From Pseudomonas nitroreducens (GTDB taxonomy: Bacteria; Pseudomonadota; Gammaproteobacteria; Pseudomonadales; Pseudomonadaceae), in NCBI RefSeq assembly GCF_024170165.1, contig NZ_JALJXP010000005.1, forward strand, positions 1-64,000: a stretch of 64,000 bases of DNA. Reading direction: 5' to 3'. The first letter of the stretch is position 1. Each line of letters begins with the position of its first letter. The translations under genes were made by a program, and so were the position numbers. Below, piece by piece: positions 56,908-64,000 of this stretch. Under the pieces are notes generated by a model, which was given only the letters and a program-made list of their open reading frames with translations, ran no database searches and was not told where the DNA came from.

Positions 56908-58796
56908 GCTACCTGTACAGCCAAGAGGCACGAGAGCGGATCTCGGCGCTCGGAGTCACGATGATTACCGAGTTCATCGAAGAGGTACCCCATGCCTTTC
57001 GCAAGTCGTTCTTCGACCGTCAAGCCTCGATCCCCGGGTTTAGGCGCGGGTCCCCGCTAGAAGTCAAGGAGAAACAACGGCGGTTGATCGGGCACCTGGT
57101 GCATCCTCAGCCGGGTCAGAAAGGGGAGGCAGACTGGCAAGCTTTCGCTAGCCTGTGGGTGGCGTGGGCAAAGAGCCGTTTGGACAGCGCGTTTCCCGCT
57201 GCAGACAAGTCATCCCAATCGGCAGACGCAGGCGCTGAGTTCTTCATACGATTAGCCGAGTTGTACCCGGACGCTCCTCGGGAAACGGTCGAGCGACTGG
57301 CCGCGTACAGCAGTTTCGCCGAAAACCCGGCGATGCAGGCAGCCCTGAACAGCTTTCATCCGGCGTCCACCCTGGCCAGGGATCGCATGATCGATGGCTT
57401 GCCGGGGCGTTTGGATAAAATTGAGGGTTATTTTGAACTGGCCGAATCGGCGGCGGAGGAGACCGCTGAGCGCGTCGACCAACTGGAAGTGAATGTCACT
57501 GCAACGACTGAAACGGTTAAGCAACTGACGGGCAGTTTCGCTGGTGTTGACCATGATGTCGAAGCATTGCGTACTGCGCTGCGCAGTGTCACTGACCGCT
57601 TGCAACAACTGAGCGAACTGGCTCAGTCAACGGCCGGGGCGCAGCAAGAGGTATCGCATGCGGTGGCGCGCGCAGACCTCCGCGGCGAGCACATGTCGAC
57701 TGCGCTGGACTCCCTCTCTGTTCAGGTCGCAGACCTGGTGGCTGAGCGCGCACAGGTCCTAGCTTTCGAGGAAGCACTGACCACCCTTGGTGCACGCATT
57801 CCCGACTGGGAGGTCACGGCGGCCACCATTGCGGCGTTGCGCGAACGCCTCGACGAGCATGACTTTCGGTTTGCCAAACCGCGTGACGAGACGGGTGGCC
57901 AGACACGCGTACGCTTGATCGAGAACGAAGCAACCGGCCCGTTCGTTGAAGTCAGCTCTATTGACGCCGCCTGGAAGGTCATAGCCAACAATCTGCAGGC
58001 ATGCGGTGTAGTGAAGAACGATGCCAATCGTTGCGCATGGCACATCCTGGCAGCAGTCATTTCCGGCCAGTTGATTCAGTTCAAAGGGTCAACGGCTGAC
58101 TTAATTGCAGATGCCGTGGCAGCAGCTGTAGGAGGGGCGATTTTCCATGAGTGGCGGGTTCCCGTCGGCCTCCTGTCGGAGGATGCCGCGACCGACTGCC
58201 TCGAAGTAGTGAGCGACTCGTCTGGATGCCTGCTGCTCAAGGGGGCCAACCGGTCTGCGTTTGAGGTGTATGGCAGTGCCATCCGCGATCTTGTGGCGCG
58301 TCGTCAGTTCACCCTGACGGTCGATACGCGTCCGGTTCTGATCGCGTCTTGGACTCACGGCCCTGCGGCATTTCCAGACGGCGGTACGTTGTCTGAACTC
58401 GGACCCGTGTTTGATACGGATGAATTTGCTATGCGGGGGGTATCCGCCCAGGTGCCGCTGATGCAGTTTGGCCATCTAGCTGTGGAAGATTGGAAAGCCC
58501 TGCACGGCCCTGCCGAGAGCACGCTGTTGGCTCTACCGAGCACGTTGAGGGAGCGCCTTGCACAGGTAGATTTTATTCCTGGGAATCTGTGGCTACGAGT
58601 CGCTGACCGGGCATACGCCCAACTGCGACTCCTATCACCAGGCCCTTCGGAGCGAACGCTTCATGTGGTACTTAAGCAATGGGCACTGCCGTGGGCGCAA
58701 TCCCTCGGGGGGCCGGTCGACGCAATTACGCGTAGCGCCACCGAGCTTCTGAATGAAATCAACGCGCAGGCGGTCCATGCGGAGCGTGTTGAGTGA
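56904..58796 (+). CDS. druC: Druantia anti-phage system protein DruC
   Basis: A 630-residue protein with a long central coiled coil (about residues 175-305, for example ETAERVDQLEVNVTATTETVKQL, ALRSVTDRLQQLSELAQ) that suggests oligomerisation or an SMC/chemoreceptor-like rod. It is followed by a globular C-terminal half of unknown fold. It is third in the operon, overlapping druB (ATGA) and druD (GTGA). No catalytic site is visible. Confidence 0.88.
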   Translation: MSYLYSQEARERISALGVTMITEFIEEVPHAFRKSFFDRQASIPGFRRGSPLEVKEKQRRLIGHLVHPQPGQKGEADWQAFASLWVAWAKSRLDSAFPAADKSSQSADAGAEFFIRLAELYPDAPRETVERLAAYSSFAENPAMQAALNSFHPASTLARDRMIDGLPGRLDKIEGYFELAESAAEETAERVDQLEVNVTATTETVKQLTGSFAGVDHDVEALRTALRSVTDRLQQLSELAQSTAGAQQEVSHAVARADLRGEHMSTALDSLSVQVADLVAERAQVLAFEEALTTLGARIPDWEVTAATIAALRERLDEHDFRFAKPRDETGGQTRVRLIENEATGPFVEVSSIDAAWKVIANNLQACGVVKNDANRCAWHILAAVISGQLIQFKGSTADLIADAVAAAVGGAIFHEWRVPVGLLSEDAATDCLEVVSDSSGCLLLKGANRSAFEVYGSAIRDLVARRQFTLTVDTRPVLIASWTHGPAAFPDGGTLSELGPVFDTDEFAMRGVSAQVPLMQFGHLAVEDWKALHGPAESTLLALPSTLRERLAQVDFIPGNLWLRVADRAYAQLRLLSPGPSERTLHVVLKQWALPWAQSLGGPVDAITRSATELLNEINAQAVHAERVE

Positions 58797-59830
58797 AGTG
58801 GCTAGGGAGCGATCGCGATGCCGCTCGGAAAACCCTGGCAGCCGGTTTGGGCTGTAGAGGTGACGGTGAAGGATTGAGGATCGCGGCGGTAGCTGAGTGC
58901 CTTCGGGTCGCATCCTATCTGTGTTCTGCGCCCAACACGGATCGGGAAACTTGGGTGCCTGCGACCACGCTCAGCTTGACGAGCCTGGTTCGCCGGCGTT
59001 TGCTCCCCCTGTGGCCGACGCTCGACGACGAGCAGGCCGCTGAACCGGGTGTCAAAGCGATTTTGGAGAGCCTGGGTAAGCTAGGGGATCTGGTGCGACT
59101 CGACGGCGGACGTTGGCTAACCCCTCCACCACAGGCGATCAGAACCGGGGGCCCGCTGGCGGTGATCACCGGCGGAGGGCCTGCACAAACCTTTCCTTTC
59201 TCAATCACGATGCGTGGGGCAGGCAGGCTCAGGATGATCGACGTCGATGCTTGTGCAGGACGCATCGACCTCTGGGAGCCACAGGAATGGATTGGCGCAC
59301 CGCTCGAAGGATTGCAGGAGTGGTCGATCCAATTATTGACGAAGGCCAAGGCGCAGTTGAAACCTGCGCTGAATGAGCTTGCGGACGTTTCAATCCGCAC
59401 CAGTGGAAATTGGGCGGCACTGCCTGCCTGCGCGACCGCCGAAGGTCTCTTTCTTGCCAAATGTCGGACAGGTCCACGGTTTGAATACTTTGTGGCCCAG
59501 GTGTCGCGAGGCCATCTGCGGCAGATGACCGGACTGCGACGGGATGAGGCGAGTCGCTTGCAGTTTTACCTCGACGCACAAGCCGGTTATCCCATGAAAG
59601 TTCAAGCGCATGTGTGGCAATCACAGGTTCGACTGCGCCTGAGTCGTCATTTGCCGCGGGAAGAGGCACGAGCGCTGCTGCTGGGCTGGCAATTACCGCC
59701 GCCTAGCGGTGGCGGCGCAACCGCGACCAACTATGTAATACCGCGTGAGATGTTTCCGCTCGTGCGCCAAGCGCTGACAGGGCTACGCGTGGACCTGACT
59801 GAACGTGAGTTTGCAGAGGGAAGACAATAA
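58793..59830 (+). CDS. druD: Druantia anti-phage system protein DruD
   Basis: A 345-residue protein starting at GTG 58793, which overlaps the druC stop (GTGA), with GGAG 8 nt upstream. It has no motif I recognise. An early helix-rich part (LRIAAVAECLRVASYLCS) and a middle with strands (PFSITMRGAGRLRMIDVDACAGRIDLW) are seen. The size and place match DruD of type I systems. Confidence 0.88.
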   Translation: MKWLGSDRDAARKTLAAGLGCRGDGEGLRIAAVAECLRVASYLCSAPNTDRETWVPATTLSLTSLVRRRLLPLWPTLDDEQAAEPGVKAILESLGKLGDLVRLDGGRWLTPPPQAIRTGGPLAVITGGGPAQTFPFSITMRGAGRLRMIDVDACAGRIDLWEPQEWIGAPLEGLQEWSIQLLTKAKAQLKPALNELADVSIRTSGNWAALPACATAEGLFLAKCRTGPRFEYFVAQVSRGHLRQMTGLRRDEASRLQFYLDAQAGYPMKVQAHVWQSQVRLRLSRHLPREEARALLLGWQLPPPSGGGATATNYVIPREMFPLVRQALTGLRVDLTEREFAEGRQ

Positions 59831-59844
59831 TGGGAGGGATTTCG

Positions 59845-62800
59845 ATGAATGAAGCGTCGGGTGTTCACGAGACAGCGAAAAGTTTGGCCGAGAGCCTTCG
59901 GCAATACATCGAAGCGCAATACCATATTCGTGATGAAGGGCTTGTCAGAGAGCGTCATGCTCTGCTGCTGCGCCCTGAAACTATTGTTCAGACGCCTTAT
60001 GTAGAAGCGACGGCGGTCTACAAAGTAGGCGATCCGTTCGAACATCTCGCCATTCCGAAGATTGCCTCCGATACGCTCACTCAGTTGTCGCTCATGGGAC
60101 TCGGCCTTTACCCTCGTCCCTACGAGCACCAATCGCAGGCGCTCACCGCATTTTTAGGTGCCGAGGCAGCGGATCTTGTCGTTGCAACGGGTACCGGTTC
60201 GGGCAAAACCGAAAGTTTCCTTATGCCAATTATTGGCCAATTGGCAATCGAGGGGCAGGAGCGGCCCGAGTCAGCGCAGTTGCCGGGTTGTCGGGCCCTA
60301 TTGCTCTACCCCATGAACGCCTTGGTCAATGACCAGTTGGCGCGGATCCGACGCCTCATAGGAAACACTGAGGCATCGTCGATCTTGACTCAAAGCCGCT
60401 CCCAGCCGATTTGTTTCGGTAGCTATACCGGGCGCACCCCGTACCCAGGAGAGCGCTCCAAAGAACGCGACGAGCGCTTTATAGAGCCGCTGTTTGAAGA
60501 GTTTTATAACAAAGTGGCCGTGAAGCCTGCCGTGAAAGATGAACTGGTCAGGATCGGGCGCTGGCCGAGCAAGGACTTGGAGGGGTTCTACGGCACCGCA
60601 GCAATTGAAATCAAGACCTATGCATCGGGGAAGAAGAAGGGCGACAACTTCACCAAAAAGCATTGGGCAGACCGGCTTCAGACCCAGCCCACTGATCGCG
60701 AGATGATGACTCGCCATGAAATGCAAGCGCGTTGTCCCGAGCTATTGATCACCAACTACTCTATGCTCGAATACATGCTCATGCGACCGATCGAGCGCGA
60801 TATCTTTGACCGGACGAAGGCATGGCTTAAAGCGGACCCGCGCAACGAGTTTATCCTCGTTCTGGACGAGGCGCATATGTACAGGGGGGCCGGTGGAGCC
60901 GAGGTGGCTTTGTTGATCCGGCGTCTCTGCGCGCGGCTCGACATTCCACGAGAGCGCATGCGATGCATCATGACCAGTGCGAGTCTGGGCCCCGCAGACA
61001 CCGCCGAGGTTGATGGCGAGCGCTTTGCGCGGGACTTGACGGGCTTGGCCGACACATCGCCGCGACGCATCAGGGTGATCCAGGGGACACCGGAGCAACG
61101 TTGCGTATCACAGGTAGCGCCAGTAGCACAGCTTGAGGCGCTGGCAGATTTCAATCTGGCAGATTTTCAACGCTCGGCCGAGGACCTCAATGCGGCTACT
61201 GAAGCTGCGGCGCAACTCGCCCATCGGCTCGGATGGAGCCAACCGCCGCAGGGGGATCATGCTGCGTTTCGCAACTGGTTGTTCGAACGTCTCACGGGAT
61301 TCGAACCGCTGGAAAACTTGATTACCGAGGTATCGGGCCGTGCGGTTCGACTAGACGATCTGAGTGATCGGCTGTTTGGCAATCACCCGGCGGTCCATGC
61401 GGAAAAAGCCACCGACGCACTCTTGGCACTGGGTAGCTACGCACAGCGGAGCACGGATGGAAGGGTGTTGTTGCCGACGCGCCTGCACCTCTTCCATCGC
61501 GGATTACCTGGTCTGTTCGCTTGCGTGAACCCTGCCTGTTCCGAGCGCTTAGGCCATCATGACGGCCCCACTATCCTGGGCCGCCTGTATACGAAACCTT
61601 CAACCCAGTGTGGCTGCGAGGCCAATGGCCGCGTGTATGAACTGCTCACACATCGTGACTGCGGAGCCGCTTTTCTACGTGGCTTTGTAAACGAGGACCA
61701 GGACTTCGTTTGGCACCAGCCCAGTGGCCCGTTATCCGACGGTGCGGTTTCTACACTGATGCCGATAGAGTTGTGCGTGGAGGACGCGGTCCATCCTCGC
61801 AGTCGACATATCGAGAAATGGCTGCATATGGCCAGTGGCAAGCTCTCGAATGAACAGCCGGGCGACGAAACCGGGTTCCGGAGGGTCCGTGTACCGGACA
61901 AGGCGGCGGACGCAGGCAATCTAACTTTTGATCACTGCCCGGTCTGTACGCGTAAGATCAAAAACGCCAAAGATGCCCCATCGAAAATCATGGATCACCT
62001 CACCAAGGGGGAGGCGCCGTTCACTGCGCTCGTTCGGACGCAGATGGCGAAACAATCCGCCAGTCGAGCCAAAGATAAACGGCACCCGAACGCCGGTCGC
62101 AAGGTGCTGATTTTCTCAGACGGTCGGCAAAAGGCCGCTCGGCTAGCACGTGATATTCCACGCGATATTGAACTCGACGTGTTTCGACAGGCTGTCGCAT
62201 TGGCTTGTCACAAACTCATGGATTTAGAAAAACCCGCCAAGCCCACGGCCTTACTCTATTTAGCCTTCCTTTGCGTCTTGAACGACCACGACCTACCAAT
62301 GTTCGACGGCGGTGATTCGAGACGAGTCGAGAATGCACGCAAATTACTTGATGACAATTATGATTCCGATCTGGTCGAAGCCATTGAGGCAAGTTTTACG
62401 CCACAGGAAATCCCGGCGCGCTACCAGATTGCCCTCCTCAAACTTCTTTGTGGCAACTATTACTCACTGACGGGGACAATGGTCGGCTTCGTTGAGCCAA
62501 CCCCTCTGAAATTGCGAAAACTCAGCCAGCACCTGTCGACTGCCGGGCTCGCGATCAGCGAAGCGAACGTCCGTGAATTGGCGGTAGGATGGATTGACTC
62601 GATGCTGCAGGAATATGCCTTCGACAAATCCATCGAATCGGTCTATCGCTGGAAGGCAGCCGGTTATGCGAACTCGGCCTGGGGAAGCAACGGTCAGTTT
62701 GGGAAATCATTGAAGGAGAGTCTGATCAACCATTTCGGTTGGTCAAGTGAGGCAGTACAACGCGTTGAATCGATCTTCCGAGATCAATTGGCGGAAGAAT

Positions 62801-64000
62801 TCGAGGGTGCTTGGTTCCTGGTGCCCGACTCCTTAGCCGTTGTCGTCGACTTAGCCCACTGTTGGGCGCAATGCGCTGACTGCACTGCGCTGATGCCTTT
62901 CGCCTTGGCGGGTAAGGTTTGTCTGGCGTGTGGCAGCGACGCAGCATCGTCCCTCGATCCGAAGAACAGCGACTATGTCACTGCGCGTAAAAACTTCTGG
63001 CGGCTTCCAGTGGCTAGGGCTCTAACGCCAGGAGCAGAGCTGTCCAACATGAGCGTCGAAGAACATACTGCACAGTTATCGAATCGTGACCGTAGCAGGG
63101 TGCATGCGACCACAGAACTCTATGAGATGCGGTTCCAAGACGTGCTGATCGAGGATCGAGATCGCCCGATCGACGTACTCAGTTGCACAACGACCATGGA
63201 GGTAGGCGTCGACATTGGCTCGTTGGTGGCAGTAGCGCTGCGAAACGTCCCTCCGCAGCGGGAAAACTACCAGCAGCGCGCTGGTCGGGCAGGGCGGCGA
63301 GGTTCGTCGGTCTCTACCGTAGTCACCTACTCACAGAATGGTCCACATGACAGCCACTACTTCTTGAACCCAGCACGTATCGTGGCAGGTCCACCTCGTA
63401 CGCCAGAGGTTAAGATCGATAATGCGAAAATCGCCCGTCGGCATCTTCACGCGTACCTGATCCAGACTTTTTTCCATGAAATCATGGCGCAATGCACCGG
63501 TGCGTTGACTGAGAAAAACTCGTCGCTGCTCAAAGCACTGGGGCCGACTGAGGATTTCTTCTGCAGCACCGAGCAAACCGGCCCCACTTTGAACAGCTTC
63601 GAAGCTTGGGTGGCTCGCCGGGTGCTGGCCAGCGACGGCGATCTGCGCGAGTCAATTGTCGCTTGGCTACCGCCGGGGCTGGATACCCGCGGGCTTTCAT
63701 TGATGGAATGGCTGGCTGACACCAGTAAGGGCTTGCTGGTCGAACTCAAAAAGCTGAGCGCAACCGTCGAAGCGACTACGACGCATGAAGTTCCCGCTGA
63801 CCAAGAGATTCAGGATGGCGAAAATCTCCCATCAAGTATCGAACAGGCGGAACTTCTGGAGTTCTTGTTCTTCCACGGCTTGCTCCCCAGCTACGCGTTT
63901 CCGACCAGTCTTTGCAGCTTTCTCGTGGAAAAGTTCAGCAAAAACGCTCGGGATCGATGGGAAGTGCGTACGGTGCAACGCCCGCAGCAGTCCATCATCA
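59845..64000 (+). CDS. druE: Druantia anti-phage system helicase DruE (3' end outside window)
   Basis: At least 1385 residues of a very large SF2 DEAD/DEAH helicase with the frame open to the window end. Motifs: YEHQ (Q motif), Walker A ATGTGSGKTES (about 114-124), VLDEAHMYRG (about 338-347), TSASL, then after a long insertion FSDGRQKAARLARDI, CTTTMEVGVDIG (about 1114-1125) and QRAGRAGRRGS (about 1143). Zinc-binding Cys clusters occur in between (CVNPAC, CPVC, CADC, CLAC). DruE is the motor of Druantia, needed for phage resistance. ATG 59845 has GGGAGG 7 nt upstream; ATG 59830 overlapping the druD stop is an alternative. Family members are about 2000 residues, so some 600 are missing. Confidence 0.93.
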   Translation, partial: MNEASGVHETAKSLAESLRQYIEAQYHIRDEGLVRERHALLLRPETIVQTPYVEATAVYKVGDPFEHLAIPKIASDTLTQLSLMGLGLYPRPYEHQSQALTAFLGAEAADLVVATGTGSGKTESFLMPIIGQLAIEGQERPESAQLPGCRALLLYPMNALVNDQLARIRRLIGNTEASSILTQSRSQPICFGSYTGRTPYPGERSKERDERFIEPLFEEFYNKVAVKPAVKDELVRIGRWPSKDLEGFYGTAAIEIKTYASGKKKGDNFTKKHWADRLQTQPTDREMMTRHEMQARCPELLITNYSMLEYMLMRPIERDIFDRTKAWLKADPRNEFILVLDEAHMYRGAGGAEVALLIRRLCARLDIPRERMRCIMTSASLGPADTAEVDGERFARDLTGLADTSPRRIRVIQGTPEQRCVSQVAPVAQLEALADFNLADFQRSAEDLNAATEAAAQLAHRLGWSQPPQGDHAAFRNWLFERLTGFEPLENLITEVSGRAVRLDDLSDRLFGNHPAVHAEKATDALLALGSYAQRSTDGRVLLPTRLHLFHRGLPGLFACVNPACSERLGHHDGPTILGRLYTKPSTQCGCEANGRVYELLTHRDCGAAFLRGFVNEDQDFVWHQPSGPLSDGAVSTLMPIELCVEDAVHPRSRHIEKWLHMASGKLSNEQPGDETGFRRVRVPDKAADAGNLTFDHCPVCTRKIKNAKDAPSKIMDHLTKGEAPFTALVRTQMAKQSASRAKDKRHPNAGRKVLIFSDGRQKAARLARDIPRDIELDVFRQAVALACHKLMDLEKPAKPTALLYLAFLCVLNDHDLPMFDGGDSRRVENARKLLDDNYDSDLVEAIEASFTPQEIPARYQIALLKLLCGNYYSLTGTMVGFVEPTPLKLRKLSQHLSTAGLAISEANVRELAVGWIDSMLQEYAFDKSIESVYRWKAAGYANSAWGSNGQFGKSLKESLINHFGWSSEAVQRVESIFRDQLAEEFEGAWFLVPDSLAVVVDLAHCWAQCADCTALMPFALAGKVCLACGSDAASSLDPKNSDYVTARKNFWRLPVARALTPGAELSNMSVEEHTAQLSNRDRSRVHATTELYEMRFQDVLIEDRDRPIDVLSCTTTMEVGVDIGSLVAVALRNVPPQRENYQQRAGRAGRRGSSVSTVVTYSQNGPHDSHYFLNPARIVAGPPRTPEVKIDNAKIARRHLHAYLIQTFFHEIMAQCTGALTEKNSSLLKALGPTEDFFCSTEQTGPTLNSFEAWVARRVLASDGDLRESIVAWLPPGLDTRGLSLMEWLADTSKGLLVELKKLSATVEATTTHEVPADQEIQDGENLPSSIEQAELLEFLFFHGLLPSYAFPTSLCSFLVEKFSKNARDRWEVRTVQRPQQSII

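Noticed and set aside
53986-64000. DISARM or another helicase-based defence system
   Set aside because: There is no methyltransferase, DrmB or phospholipase-like gene. The DUF4338 protein and the gene order fit Druantia type I.

Overview
The window is about 64 kb of GC-rich DNA that reads as a Pseudomonas chromosome. The evidence is Pseudomonas-type REP elements (ttcgcgagcaagctcgctcc and ccctctccct families), an acyl-CoA dehydrogenase / MmgE-PrpD / Ict / Ccl order like the P. aeruginosa itaconate operon, and typical etfBA and GABA genes. Composition and gene style change at about 46.5 kb, where a lower-GC accessory (defence) island starts and runs off the right end.

Region 1 (1-3918) is the 3' part of an itaconate-catabolism-type operon: acyl-CoA dehydrogenase (cut by the left edge), MmgE/PrpD protein, itaconate CoA-transferase and citramalyl-CoA lyase. 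Region 2 (4.2-25.4 kb) is a large acyl-CoA catabolic cluster. It has a MalT/AlkS-type LuxR activator, a second CaiB-type CoA transferase with a GMC alcohol oxidase/dehydrogenase, a 13-gene operon (acyl-CoA ligase, SCP2-type thiolase, MaoC pair, SDR, acyl-CoA dehydrogenase, enoyl-CoA hydratase, aldehyde and alcohol dehydrogenases, PA1024-type flavoprotein, thioesterase, DUF35 protein, thiolase-like protein) and a pair of acyl-CoA dehydrogenases. A 15-bp motif, GTCCNTTCGAACYAC, recurs in front of all three transcription units, 36-37 nt upstream of a possible -10 box. It is a good candidate operator for the LuxR protein. The last thiolase lacks the nucleophilic Cys and sits beside a DUF35 protein, which suggests a retro-aldol side-chain cleavage and a branched, alcohol-entry substrate.

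Region 3 (25.5-46.4 kb) is mostly core-like: etfBA, a DUF2252 protein, MarC, SulP, a five-gene minus-strand run (Kef-type antiporter, AI-2E-type permease, tripartite efflux system), a secreted hypothetical protein, a BRO-N protein with a structured inverted-repeat stretch upstream, and a polyamine/GABA-type unit (binding protein, PucR regulator, gabT-like, gabD-like).

Region 4 (46.5-64 kb) is the island. It holds a hypothetical gene, a two-gene minus-strand operon (helical-repeat protein plus a protein with a restriction-nuclease-like N terminus), a three-gene plus-strand operon (HNH nuclease, unknown protein, minimal nucleotidyltransferase), a frameshifted HigA-like antitoxin remnant, and a type I Druantia anti-phage operon (druA-druB-druC-druD-druE, druE cut by the right edge). 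Druantia is a known system. The two operons to its left are the best candidates here for undescribed defence modules.
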